Assembly (NCBI GenBank): GCA_032690845.1
Contig: CM064422.1
Coordinates: 2,480,001 to 2,544,000, forward strand
From: Eleusine coracana subsp. coracana
Lineage: Eukaryota > Streptophyta > Magnoliopsida > Poales > Poaceae
Length of the DNA: 64,000 nt
Direction: 5' to 3'
Under the pieces are notes generated by a model. The model was not told the DNA's origin. It saw only the letters and a list, made by a program, of their open reading frames with translations, and made no database searches. The position numbers and the translations under genes are program-made. This document shows, piece by piece, positions 45,732-57,420 of this stretch (positions are counted from its first letter, which is position 1; each line of letters starts with the position of its first letter).

Positions 45732-47980
45732 CGTCCTAAGCCAAAACCTCCGCACCAGATGATCCCTGCAGGCAAAATTCGCAAAATGTCTTACAACTGG
45801 CAAATGATTATAGCAGATAGTCGCGGAATGAAGCCCCAGCATTTTGGAAAACTAATCTGTACCCGCGTAATCCTCAACAAACCACGGTTAGATTGGATTG
45901 GATTGCAATGCTAGGGTACCATCACGCAGCACAGAAATCAACAGCTAATCTAATCGTGATGGAGAGTAGGGCGGAATTAGGTATGATCGGGAAGAAAACC
46001 AAACCCCTTATTCGAACAAAGGAATCCATCCAATCCAAACAAGCGAGGATCACTGACCAACACAGAAAGGAGCCGGTTATCACGTGGACAAATCTCCACC
46101 GCGCTAGACAGAGCGAAGAACCGAGGCCGCCGGGAGCAGGATCCGGGACAAAGGGAGGGAGGGACCAGCGGCGCTGGCGAGGAGAGGGTTCGGCGGCGCC
46201 GGATTCGTTAATCAGATGGCACACCCACCCGGCGAACGAAGGGAAGATGGACAAAGCAGGTTCGGTTGACGACCGGTGAGAATGTTGCCTATGATGCGAT
46301 CCTCGCCGTCCAAAACTAACAGACGTCTAGGATTTCGCAGATGGCAATGGATATCAAAAAAAGAAAAAAGAGTAAAGTTTTATTACGGCCGAAGTCAAGC
46401 GTGAATTCAATTTGTCTTTGGCGAGCATAAACGACATGGTGATACTCCCTGCGATTGAACTAAGCAGCGTGGCAGCGTCATCATATTAAAAAAACCAAAG
46501 GAGTACCAGACATTTGTCTAGTTGGTACGCGTCTAAAGCCAAAAGAATAAAGAGAGCAATCGTCATGACATCAGTGTCATGTTTCAAAATATCCAAATTT
46601 CCTGCACTTATCAAATTTCAAATAATGTGGAAGTAAACAGACCTCAGCCTAATATGCACAACTTTGCAAATTATCATCAGTCTATGGACGCTAGTTTCAA
46701 CAAATGTAAAGAGCAAGAAGAAGAAACTAGCACATGATCATCAACTGCTAGCAAAGAGCATAAAAGACATCATCATCGTTATGAGCATACAGACTTTGCA
46801 AGTACAAAAAAAAACGGCCTTGCCTCAAAAGATTTCGACGCTTTCCACAGTATAGACACCAAGTGCTGTTCGTTCTACTCTTGGCTCCCAATCATACAAA
46901 TGGAAGAGTCCCCACAGAGCAATTCTATAGGGTAGATCGAATGTTATCGGTTGAAACTATATCTTCCCTCTACAATCATACCATCTTTTTTTCAAATAAC
47001 AATTATGGCAGTCATATAAGGAACAACAGATTGTAGAATACAGAGGTTGCAGCATCGCTTTACATTTGCAAACTTGCAATTTTATCACACATGACAAGCT
47101 TACGAACTGAATAGGACATTCCTTAAACTAAACAAAGGCCGAAAAAATAATCCCAAAATGACCAGATTACAGGGTCATTCTCTTTTACTGTCTTCTTAGT
47201 GAACTTGCAAAGAATAATTGCGCTTCAACGGTTCAACCTCAGCTTGTCACTCGTCCAGCGGCATAAATGAGATCGTCTTTCCAAATAGGAAGATAAACAT
47301 CCTCAATTCAAATTTGTAATCATACAATTTTTAAATACATGTCACATTCATTACCACTACTTGCTGACGAGATGCTTCCTACTATGTAGGAATCAACAAT
47401 GGCGCTAGCAGTTTCATCCACCAGGCATTCTTTTCTGTAGGGCCTTGACATGGACTAATGAACAATGAGCATCAAAAGAATGTTTAGCTCATGAATGCAA
47501 ACTACGAGACAGAAGGTCTGGCCATTTTGCAGCCAGTACTGCATATGAGCGCTCAATATTTCACTTGAAGCCCAAATTATCTCTTTCAGATCCTTATGTA
47601 AGCAGCCTGAAAAAGATGAACATTAGACATGGACGGGGATACCTAGAAGTGCTTATATTAAGAACGTGCTTATATTATATTTTAAGAAATGCTTCTATCA
47701 GAGGGATGAAGGGGAAATGATTAAATGGTCAGTCAGAAGGATCCCACGATATGGTAGTGCTTCCTTTTGGTGTTGCATTGGGGTTGCAGATTAATTTTAA
47801 GCACAAACAAAAAAAATTCCCTCTAAAAATTTTCAGCTCATGCAAAGTGATATGATTGCTCTCATTCTCATACAAACAAAGCATAATATTTGAGGCAGAT
47901 GGTACTCCACAAACAGGGTTCCTCATCATATCAGAAGTAATAGGGCAGAAAAAAAAGAGAATAATATGGGGTAAAACACA
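45732..47980. other. E2 5' leader and promoter, then spacer
   Basis: 45732-45765 is the E2 leader next to an acceptor (CTGCAG ending at 45766). The first noncoding exon and promoter probably lie near 46000-46280. From 46300 to 47980 no gene is evident; part may be 3' untranslated sequence of the small gene at 48658-49032. Confidence 0.4.
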
Positions 47981-48039
47981 TACTCCCTCCGTTCTCTAAA
48001 TGCTGTCCTAACAACAGTATTTAGGGAACGGAGGGAGTA
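47981..48039. mobile_element. Minimal Stowaway MITE (59 bp including TA duplication)
   Basis: TA-CTCCCTCCGTTCTCTAAATG on the left mirrors TATTTAGGGAACGGAGGGAG-TA on the right, leaving only a few unpaired bases in the middle. CTCCCTCCGT ends and a TA target duplication define Stowaway. Confidence 0.92.
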
Positions 48040-48657
48040 GAAGTTACAACATGACAATTATGCAAGACATCAGTTATATATAATTTTTATAAAAGGTGGC
48101 AGTGACCACTCAATTATGCAGATGCATACTTGACTGATCAAGAACAAGAACTATCCTTTGTTTTTCAAAACCATACCATGCATCTCACATTGCTGATTTG
48201 TAGCATGTTATTTCTGTACTTTGAAGAATAGGGTGGATTTATCTGAAAAGGTTTGATTCATTTCTTGCTGTCAGCAAGTTGCTGTTAGTGGTCAAAACCT
48301 CAACCACATGCTGAATGACATTGATAAATCAGTTCCATGGGTGATAACGTTATTGCCCCAAAATGCACAATAGATAAAAGTATCTGATTCCGAGGTGCAA
48401 GAACCAAAATAACACTTTAATGACAACCGAGCACGACACTATGGCATAAAGAACACGAGACCTCTCTTCCCCTTACAATGGACTATGCGATGTGCACAAT
48501 AATTCATGGAACAATCAAACCTATGTTACAATTGACTAAGTATGTAACCTATGTGCCCATTTGGACCAGTACTCCAGCCAGTGAACAAACCTTGCCTGCC
48601 AAACTGAGTCGAGCTAATTTCCAGCGAATTCAGTGATCGTAGGGCAGTCGCATACCT
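48040..48657. other. Probable 3' region of the small gene at 48658-49032
   Basis: A good donor (AAG|GTATGCGACT) falls 2 nt after the stop codon of the minus-strand small gene, so downstream exons of its 3' untranslated region may lie here. The acceptor was not identified. Confidence 0.35.
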
Positions 48658-49032
48658 TCAATCGACATGTTCGTGGATGTCATCGTCGTTGTCATCATCA
48701 TCCTCATCCGACGAAGACGATGACGAGGAGGAGGAGATGGAGATGGAGATGGAGAAGTGTTCGGAAGGATGCCTCACAAGATCCGGGGACCGAAGGACAA
48801 GGAAGTGGCGGCCGCGACGGCGAGGAGAGGCGAGAAGGAGCGGCGCGCGGGCGTGGGGGAGGAAGGGGACGCAGAGGAATGCGGCGAGGCGCGCGAGGAG
48901 GTGGAGCGGCGCGCAGCAGAGCAGCGCGAGGACTCGGTCGGGCGGGAGCGTCTCCGGGTTGCACGCCACGCGCTGCCACGCCGACGCCGACCCCCGCGCC
49001 ACGCCCACCACCCACCCCGGCCGCACCGCCAT
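48658..49032 (-). CDS. Small protein with a hydrophobic core and an acidic C terminus, function unknown
   Basis: A single coding exon of 124 residues from ATG at 49032 to TGA at 48658-48660. The N terminus is basic (RPGWVVGVARGSASAW). A hydrophobic stretch follows, VLALLCCAPLHLLARLAAFL then CVPFLP, which could be a membrane helix or hairpin. The C terminus is a serine run followed by an acidic tail of Asp and Glu. A conserved donor (GTATGCGACT) right after the stop suggests an intron in the 3' untranslated region. Related damaged copies occur at 29803-29994 and about 31140-31345; all share ETL..D.VLALLC.APLHLL and the donor or upstream sequence. I do not recognise the family. Its retention in several copies argues for a real gene, but the Ser/Asp tail is low complexity. 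Confidence 0.55.
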   Translation of the reverse strand: MAVRPGWVVGVARGSASAWQRVACNPETLPPDRVLALLCCAPLHLLARLAAFLCVPFLPHARAPLLLASPRRRGRHFLVLRSPDLVRHPSEHFSISISISSSSSSSSSDEDDDDNDDDIHEHVD

Positions 49033-49900
49033 GAATCGAAATCAGGCCAAACACGAGACGGCACCTCACCTCCCAACTCGCCTTCGCGTGCGCGCGCAGG
49101 GAGCGGAGGAGGGGAAGCCCACACGGCAGGATCTTGCCGCGGGCGGGGATTGGCTCTTGGATGGACTCGGTGCTGCCGCTGTGAAGTTTGTTCGCCGCGA
49201 TCGCGATTCGCAGCTCGATTAGCTCTGCCCGCCGGAATTATTATTGCTTTATTTATCTACTCGGCTGCCTACATGGACGCAAGGCTGTTGACTCGGCCGC
49301 CGAAGCCTGCCAGTGACCCGCCCACATTACCTCCGTAAAATGTCTCTTCTGGGCTGCCATAACCACAATTTGGACAATCGGTCCTGATTTTTGGACAAGA
49401 TAGAAGGAGTACACCTGAACTGAAATTCCTACTCCTAAACAAGATGTTTCAGAAATCAATTTGCGGACACCCCCAGTGTTAAAGTTTTTAGAATCCAGTA
49501 TGCGGGACAGGGAGAGATTATCACCAGCAATTCAGCATTATCAAGACCAACCCCCACGATAGTAGCTGAACATGGTGACACTGGGAGCGCAACAGCATTG
49601 CCAAAGTCGTTGACATAAATTATATAATTTGCCCAAATGATATAAAAAGGCAAAGATCAAACAACAGAACACTGAGCGGCAACTCAGTTGAAGCAAAACT
49701 GATTTAGGTTGAACACATAATTTGTTCCCATTAATTAGAGGGGGAAAACATGAACTACAGGCGATGGTCAATGAACCACTGCATGAACAAGGGTAATGGG
49801 ATTTCAATACAAAAAAGAAACAGTATCATCCGCTGCATTTTATTTCATGCATTCTGAAGTGTCACGAAGAGAAAAATTGGAAGCATGTCAAGATAACGCC
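49033..49900. other. Promoter of the small gene and 3' untranslated region of QCR7
   Basis: The left part is a GC-rich leader for the small gene. The part next to 49901 is the QCR7 3' end. No other gene. Confidence 0.4.
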
Positions 49901-51962
49901 TTATGGAATGGTTCTCTGGTAAAGAGGAAGGGCTCCCAGTGCTTCACGTTCCGCAGCCTCCTTTTTCACCTGAAATTATTGTGTTTATTTAAACAACGCC
50001 GGTGGAGTTGAATAAGATATATATAAATGTAACAGAAGTTTGCAGGAGGCTAAATCAAGAACCTTGCATCACAGCAATTAATCATGACTACGTGAGCTGG
50101 CTATCAGTTTGTTAGGCAGAGAAATCAGTATGGTTTGTTTGCACTTTACTAACTAGTCACTAGTCATTTGGTAACAATAATATTCATGTTGAATTTCCAA
50201 AGGATCTCCACATTCCACAAAACGTCATGGTACTCAGTATTAACTGCAGGCTACAAATAAGTTGACCATGAACTTTGAAACTATGACTGGAACATCATGT
50301 AACGTACTTTACCCAGAGATAATGGTCCAGTACAAAGGGTTGCAACAGATATGCTGTTCTGCATCCTTTGAAGACTAGTGAGTGTGAATGGCCAAGAAAG
50401 TTTATCATTTGAGCTGTTCTACATTAACTCCACAGATAATTTGTGAAGCTTATACACATTAATAACCCAGAAAACTATGTATAATGGAAATCATTAAATG
50501 TTCAAGCATAACCATACATAGAGCATCCAACCACTTGTAATGATAACAACAGTGTATACTCATGTAGATTAGCTCCCTTTATTCATGAAAATACAGGAGA
50601 CTTTCTATGCAATATGCAAATAACAGGTGAAATGACAATGTAAGGTATCATAAAATGTACTTACCAGAGCCAACATGTCACTCAAGTAGCTTCTGAATGG
50701 TGTCTGAATTGCCTGATAATAAAATTACATGTTTCAGAACACATGGATTTAAAAAGTAAATGCAAATGCAATGGTATGCATTGCTTAGTGTGAAAAAGGT
50801 GCCCCATTTCAACATTTTTTTCCCAGAACAAGTTGATAAGTAGCTGCTTCAACAGATGAGAAATTCATTCATAGTATAGTGAATACTGATGGATGTCAAT
50901 AACTCGATAATTACTCTATAGCATACGTTAAAGAAGAAAATATGTTTATGGACACAAACAAGTCAAACATCTAGTATATGTTAAAGAAGAAAATATCTGT
51001 GAAGGCTCGAGCATTCATCAACAGTAAACTATATATGAAAAGGCTCATGAAGCTGAAACAAATGAAGCATGGCCCTTTCTCACATAAAGCTAACTGATTC
51101 AAAATTACATATGCAAAATGTGATACAACAAGATGTATCCTTTTCACACGAACCACTTAAAAAGAATCTGACCATGTCGTGTGACCGCTATGAAATCTTA
51201 TAACCATCAGCATTCTAGATCTAATGCTCATTGTAATTTTTATGGATACAGCTACCCCCATCGGATATTTTTACTGAAATGTGCATCCTATTCAGAATGA
51301 CAGCCTAAATTAATCGGTTTTTGTTGAAAGCTAAAACATGGAAATGCAACTCGGATCGACCAGAAAGTGCCAAACGAAATATCTGTCACACAGAATAATC
51401 TGAATCGTAGGTGCAAATCAAACACAGTTCGTTTCATACGCAATCATCTATCATATAACAACATCATGGAAATCGCGTCACTACACGAACCCTAATAAAG
51501 AACGAAACATAGGAATGATCTCACGAAGAGATCCAGATCAGGGCATCTGGAGGGGAGAGGGAAAGGAAACGAACGGACCTGGAGGTCCTCGGGAAGGTAC
51601 TGGTGCTTCATGGAGAGGTCCATGGAGCGCTTGAGGCGCTGGATGCGGGCGTCAACCACCTCCGTGGGCAGCCTCCCGAGCGCCTCTTTGATGTCCAGGT
51701 CAAAGTAGGGGTCGTACAGGTCATCGTACCTCAGCCCTACAGATCCAGCATCAACCGCACCGCCGTTCAGATCAAGAACAAAAGAACAAAGCAGATGGAA
51801 TCGCGAGATCGAGGCCGGATCACATCCGCTAGGGATGGATCGGCCGGATTGCTCACCGTATTTCCTGAGGCGCGAGGAGATGGCGTGCATGTGAAGGCGC
51901 GCGAGAGGGTTGCGGCGCGGGTTCACGAACCACTGCGACAGCGCGGACATCATCGACGACAT
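49901..51962 (-). CDS. Cytochrome b-c1 complex subunit 7 (QCR7, 14 kDa ubiquinol-cytochrome c reductase protein)
   Basis: Four exons (51962-51857, 51736-51579, 50712-50665, 49969-49901), all GT-AG and in phase, give 126 residues. The protein is a matrix-facing subunit of respiratory complex III that binds cytochrome b. Landmarks: an N terminus SQWFVNPRRNPLARLHMHAI, the conserved GLRYDDLYDPYFDLDIKEAL, RLPTEVVDARIQRLKRSMDL, and MKHQYLPEDLQ followed by a short charged C-terminal helix. Length and all-helical character match plant QCR7, and there is no cleavable presequence. It looks intact. A Mutator-type foldback lies 232 bp upstream of the ATG. Confidence 0.95.
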
Positions 51963-52193
51963 GGTGGCTGGCGGCGCCGGGGATCCTCCACGTCCTACGG
52001 CGGCGGCGGGATGCGGGCTTCTTCCTCGCCTCCTCGCTTTTGTGGGAGAGGAGATGGTGAGCGAGTGGGTGGCCGTGATTTCGGGCCGCCTGGCACATAA
52101 GGGAAAATTCATAAGTGGGCTTCAGTGTTTTGGGCCGAAGCAGGAGGACGACTGGCCTGGTTACTGTTTGTAACGAAAGCTTAGTATTTTTTA

Positions 52194-52986
52194 GGGACAA
52201 TAACGTTTCGACCACGGTTTCTCTTCCGATTGCGTTTTAATCATTTATTTTCAGATTTTGCAGATTTACCATCCATTTTTGAATCTGAAACTCAGTTTTA
52301 CTATCAAACCATTTTATAAGGGTAACGGTGTTAAATTTAGTGGAGATAGACCAAATTATCCCTTTACATTTTTAACACAATTCTGATTTTGATTAACAAA
52401 ATTTAGATGTTTTTGATATAAATTTAATTCTGGATAGATTTTTGAAGTTTTTTCATCGGGTGTTTTTGTTAGAAATTCAAATTTTGACAAAAATTCAACT
52501 TTTTGAAAGAAATTTTAGAAATTTGGGCTGATGAATTTTTTGAAACTTGAATGTGCTTTTGTTGAACATGTTTTTTTTTGTTGAAATGATTGTTGCTGAA
52601 ATGATGACGGTAAAAATATTGTTGAAATGCTGCCCAAATTTCTATCTTTTTTTCAAAAAAAATTGAATTTTTGTCAAAATTTGAATTTCTAACAAAAAAT
52701 TGAATTTCTAACAAAAATGCCCGATGCAAAAACTTTGAAAATCTGTCCAAAATTAAATTTCTATCAAAAACATCTAAATTTTCTTTTTAATCAAAATTAG
52801 AATTGTGGTTAAAATAGGGGCAATTTGGTCTATCTCCACTAAATTTAACACTGTTACTCTTACATAACGGTTTGATGGTAAAACTGAGCTTCAAATTCAA
52901 AAATGGATGATAAATCTATAAAATTTGAAAATAGATGGTTAAAACGCAATTAGAAGAGAAACCGATGATCGAAACGCTATTGTCCC
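52194..52986. mobile_element. Mutator-type foldback element (793 bp) with long inverted repeats
   Basis: The ends GGGACAATAACGTTTCGA and TCGAAACGCTATTGTCCC are near-perfect inverted repeats, and similarity between the arms runs about 300 bp inwards (for example TTTAGTGGAGATAGACCAAA in one arm and its complement in the other). An exact 9-bp target duplication TATTTTTTA flanks it (52185-52193 and 52987-52995). No transposase. Confidence 0.92.
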
Positions 52987-53157
52987 TATTTTTTAAGTGC
53001 GAAAATAATTTCACCTTCAAATAATCGGAATATTTTTTTTCTAAATGTACCGACAAATTTTGTATTAATCATTTTTTATTCTTTTTTCTTTCAGTTATGT
53101 CAAATTATCAATCAAACACAACAATATCACTTCTCCATTGTAAGGAAACAGTACAAT

Positions 53158-53677
53158 CAAGGATGGCAATTCGGGTCTCGGATGTGGGGCCCCACCGGGT
53201 TTGGCACCCGACGGATGCGGGTGCACTTTCTCACCCGTGGAGCTCATCCACACCTGCCCCGCAAAATCGCGAGGCGGGTGCGGGTTTTTTCTCCCACCCG
53301 CGGGTGCCCCACGGGGCCCGAAATAAAAGGCGTACAAATAATTTTAGTCTAATATTCCATTGTGAGAGTAAAAATTATATGAGTCTAATAATGCTTGCAT
53401 ATATACATATTGTCATATTGTGTTAACTATCAACTTATGAATGAGGTAGTATTTTTTATTATATAAAATATGCGAAAATTATGTAAAATTAAACTAAAAA
53501 CATATTTTTCTATATATAAAAAAAACCCGCGGGGACCCGTCACCCACCCGAAACCCGATAGGTGCGGGCGCGGGTATAAAATTCCACCCGCGGCTGCGGG
53601 TGCGGGTGGAGATTTCCACCCGCAACATCTCTCACCTCGGGTGGGCTTTTGCTCCACCCACCCCGTTACCATCCCTA
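53158..53677. mobile_element. Non-autonomous hAT-type transposon (520 bp)
   Basis: Ends CAAGGATGGCAATTCGGGT and CCGTTACCATCCCTA are imperfect inverted repeats. An exact 8-bp target duplication AGTACAAT flanks it (53150-53157 and 53678-53685). Both subterminal regions are packed with CACCCG/CGGGTG words around an AT-rich centre, as in the 11785-12560 element. No coding capacity. Confidence 0.9.
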
Positions 53678-53685
53678 AGTACAAT

Positions 53686-54687
53686 TTCTACGGCACTCAA
53701 TCAGTGAACAAAGAAAGTACAGTTTCTGTTTGAGAGGTGAAACAAAAAAGGTAGAGTTTTCGTTAAACATTTGCAGTGCAATCAGGTGATACTGGCAGGG
53801 GAAAGCTACCGTTCCCATCCATAGTTTAGCAATCACAAGTTCACAACCATCAGTTGTGAGGTTCTCCTCAAATGTCAGTCTCCATGGACGACAGTACAAT
53901 TTTGTCTGAATGAACTTCCTAGAAGTGAGATGTTCTATGAATGCTATAATGATCAGGCAATCACCAGGTTGCAACCAGAATAGATAGGCACTAACACACA
54001 AAACACATTTATTAAGTATAAAACAAGACATCGATAAGCATCAATGCCTCAATGGGACACCGAAGCTTTCCATATGGAAAGGTCCTGGTGGTGCACTATG
54101 AAAATTTGGTAGGAACATGGATGGTTCTGTATGGGTTTTTAAAAAGCGAAGTCCTGACACCCACCCTGGCCCAGATCATACACAGGAGAGATTTGTTTTG
54201 GCAGTACTCCTACTAGCATAGGAATAGTTGATAAAAATAATGAATAAAAATCACCCTAAGCCGAACAAAGACTAAATTTTGATTTATACAAATACAGCAA
54301 GGCAGGTTTGAAGCAATACAAACTACATGCCCGAAATTAACCTCCCTTAGCCTTAATGCAGCTCAAGTATCGAGCTTTCCTGATGCTAGCAATATCTCAG
54401 GTTTTCCTTGAACAGTTTTCATATGAATAAGTCAATGAACAAAACAGGCCACCAACTACATGGTGAGCTCATGGCTCTGGTTTGTTTAATGCTACTCGGC
54501 CCATCTCAGCAGCCCATGAAATTGTTTAGCAGTTTCAACAAACTCTTATGTACAACCATCATGAGATTTGCCAATCTTCTGATGAAAGGGAAACACCAAC
54601 TGAATTAGAAAATTAGGCAGTACTTATTAAATAGGACAAAAGATGGCATATAAAGTAGTGCTCTATCAGTGAAAGAAAAAAATAAGG
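53686..54687. other. Intergenic; nothing supported
   Basis: No coding exon or repeat with clear borders. The right end should hold the 3' end of the candidate gene at 54688. Confidence 0.4.
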
Positions 54688-55122
54688 CTAAGAGAGATTC
54701 GATTTATAGCTCTTGACTATGCCTTTTCTTTCACCATCAGAGCTGAAGTAGTCTGGAGTTGGAAGAGCTGTTTGTTGGCAAACTTCACTGCTAGTTATTC
54801 CGTCGATCTCCTCATATAAATCAAAGTAGAGTACACCTGACTTACTGGTAGACAGAACTAGATTAGAACAAGAAGAAGAAATATGCTGGAGATGAACAAA
54901 GAATATGCATAGACAAAATCAAAGATCAAATCCTTACGAGATGTATAAAAACAGCATCAACCAAACTGCAGAGGATTTCACATCCATTGGTTAGAAGTTA
55001 GAACTTGTATTGCATGAATTTCTGTATTCTATTTTCCAAGAAAAGATGTATATTCAGATATCCATAGGTAATACAAAAAGCGCAATTGTCAGGGTTAGAT
55101 ACCTGGATCCTGAATTATCCAT
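54688..55122 (-). CDS. Candidate small three-exon gene, or the 3' end of a larger one; unknown product
   Basis: Exons 55122-55103, 54965-54938 and 54840-54688 are joined by two GT-AG introns with consistent phases. They read 66 residues starting MDNSGSSLVDAVFIHL and continuing SGVLYFDLYEEIDGITSSEV to a stop. The codon at each junction is restored (AG plus T gives Ser; CTC then TCA). The composition is that of an ordinary soluble protein rather than random sequence. The exon 1 frame is open a little upstream of the ATG, so the true start may lie earlier, although DUF868 occupies the next stretch on the same strand. The family is not recognised. It may be a remnant. Confidence 0.35.
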
Positions 55123-55609
55123 GTGTCTTGATTCCTTAAAATTTCCTTTCACAGGAATACATACATGATCAAAGTTATGTACTCTTTTATGAAGTTATAA
55201 GTAACGTGGCAACAACTGTCACAGACCTTATGATAAGACATTGGTAACCAAGAAGCAACTCAAAATTTTGCAGGCAATGTTATCATCAACAAGTAGTCTG
55301 TTTCCGAACTTTGATACACTTTACATCATGACAACATTCGTATTGGAGCATTGTCGTAATTAACTACTTAGAGCATCAGAATCATGAATCATCCTCACTT
55401 AAGCCACAAAGAGAGTGACAAAGCCACTGGAATCACATAATCTTGCCAACTATTCAAACTAAATGTTTATAAAAGTTGGCAAAAGAAAAGAAAAATGAAA
55501 TGAACAAAATATATCGGAGAGCCTCCAATGAACAGACACACAACAAAACATCTTGTTGTTAGCACTAAAAGGAGGCAGGTGTAGAAGCAAATTGTGATCC
55601 AGCCAAAAC
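55123..55609. other. 3' untranslated region of the DUF868 gene
   Basis: AT-rich, no coding signal apart from the possible upstream extension of the candidate gene. Confidence 0.4.
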
Positions 55610-56485
55610 CTATTCAATCTTCCACGCATGCAGGATCAGCGAGAAACCAAGACCTTGCAACTGCGACTCCCTAAAAATCTGTGAGTACGACCATGGCATC
55701 GACTTCTCAGGTGCTTGGCATGTCTGAAACATGAACACGGCATTGCTCGCTGTCGATCCAAAGAGCCAACTATGGACATCCCAGAACACCTCCACAGGCA
55801 AGCCATCAACAAGAATTGTCTGGTTTCCCCTAAACTTCCATGCCAGCCGCTTCACCTGCATCACAGGCTTGTTATCAACTCGTATCTCAAGACATGGATC
55901 CTTGAGGCCAATAGTATCACACTCAATCACAATGTCATGGAATTGGCCATTGTCACAGAATTGCGCCTTAGCAGAGTAAGTCTTCTTGCCATATATGTGC
56001 TCCTTCCTTGCCACAAACGCTGCATTGAGCATCGGCCGATTGGCGCCCGTCTTCCTGTAAGCATCCTTCTTCATGTCGCCGAGCAATAGCACGAGCTCAA
56101 GGTCGAACACTACGGCAACATAGAACCCCTCCAATGGTTCCGGCCCGGCACCGAACTTGGCGCCCGACAGGTCCCAGAAGATCTCAATCTTGCCGTCCTC
56201 GACGTCGAGGCTCTTGGACCCCTTCTTCTTGGAGAAGAGCCACGGCTTGATGTCCGCCTTGCACAGGCACTGGCCGGACAGGTCGTCGACGCCGACGCTG
56301 AGGCCCTGCCCCATGAGGCTCTTGCACCACGTGACCGAGATCACGCAGGGCCGGCCCGAGAACTGCGTCTGGTAGAGGCAGGTCACCACGTTCTGCGCCG
56401 CGCCCTTGCCGGCGCTCGACGAAGACGACGACGCGTCCGCGATCTGGACGCCGCTCTCCCCGAAACATGACGGGAAGTCCCTCAT
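55610..56485 (-). CDS. DUF868 family protein
   Basis: Single coding exon, 291 residues, intact. Family landmarks: MRDFPSCFGESGVQIADASS at the start, NVVTCLYQTQFSGRPCVISV, WCKSLMGQGLSVGVDD, CKADIKPWLFSKKKGSKSLD, then KIEIFWDLSGAKFGAGPEP, YVAVVFDLELVLLLGDMKKD and VEVFWDVHSWLFG. DUF868 proteins are plant-specific, predominantly beta-strand, of unknown function. The ATG is chosen because it matches the usual N terminus and the frame upstream lacks similarity. The upstream 56486-57400 is GC/CT-rich leader and promoter. Confidence 0.95.
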   Translation of the reverse strand: MRDFPSCFGESGVQIADASSSSSSAGKGAAQNVVTCLYQTQFSGRPCVISVTWCKSLMGQGLSVGVDDLSGQCLCKADIKPWLFSKKKGSKSLDVEDGKIEIFWDLSGAKFGAGPEPLEGFYVAVVFDLELVLLLGDMKKDAYRKTGANRPMLNAAFVARKEHIYGKKTYSAKAQFCDNGQFHDIVIECDTIGLKDPCLEIRVDNKPVMQVKRLAWKFRGNQTILVDGLPVEVFWDVHSWLFGSTASNAVFMFQTCQAPEKSMPWSYSQIFRESQLQGLGFSLILHAWKIE

Positions 56486-57420
56486 GGTCGCTCGCGCCTT
56501 TCAGCGAACACGTTGCGTGCAGCCCGCCCGGATCACAGAGCAGAGCTCCGGCCTCCGCGCCTCTGCTCCTTTCAGCGAAGAAATCCAGACCACCCGGAAG
56601 GTCGCTGCCGTCGCAATGCCGACGATGAGATGAACGACCTGGTACAGATCGGGGGCATGCAGGTATACAGGTCGCCGTTGGAGAATTCTCGATCCGGCAA
56701 CGCCACAGCCGGTAGCTGCAAGATCCCACCTTTACTGCAAAAAGCGGCACCGCCCACCGCCCAAAAAGCAAGCGGCAGCAGGGCGATTGATCTCGCAGCA
56801 AGATTTCTTCACGACGCCACCCCTCTTCCAAAGCAATCCAGCGGCGCAAGGCCGGCTTCGGAACTGCAGTAACGGAGCAATCTTCCGCCGGGATTACTTC
56901 AAAAGATGCCCGAAACTGCCACTTTTGTAACACAGAAACGGCTCCAAGAAGGGCAAGCAGCTCCAAAACGGATGCTTCTCCCCAGGTAAGCCTTCAGGTG
57001 AGCCCGAAGAACCGAGCAACCATTAGAGTATTGAAGTGCTTAACAGATCAAAATATAGAGAGGAAAACATGGAGTGATGAACATCCATGACCATGAGCGA
57101 GGAGGTGAGAGTGAGAGGACGAGCAAGTGGAGCTAGTACCAGAAGCAGCAACCACTGCAAGCAGTGCAAATAGGAAAGGCAAGCAGCAAGGAGGAGCTCA
57201 CAAGAAGTAGTGGAGGTGGTGAAGAGGGAAGAAGACAAAAGGTTTGGGAGAGGGAGGATACAGTACAGCCATACAAGATACAGCACGCACTGGCAGCCAA
57301 CTCACTTCGGATTCGGAGGGGAGAGGAGAAGACTAGAGGAGGAGAGCAGGGCAGGGAGCTGCTCCTTGCTTTCTGTGACTGCTGCCATGGCTCAGGCTAC
57401 CACTAGCTTTCAGTACATTT
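56486..57420. other. DUF868 5' leader and promoter region
   Basis: CT-rich tracts on the minus strand (57160-57400) look like a plant 5' leader. An intron in the leader is possible but its borders are not fixed. Confidence 0.4.

Noticed and set aside
48677..49338. Plus-strand frames antisense to the small gene
   Set aside because: Low-complexity Arg/Glu/Ser translation; the minus frame has a conserved donor and related copies.
56184..56966. 260-codon minus frame overlapping the DUF868 gene start
   Set aside because: Wrong frame relative to the clear DUF868 protein; no similarity.
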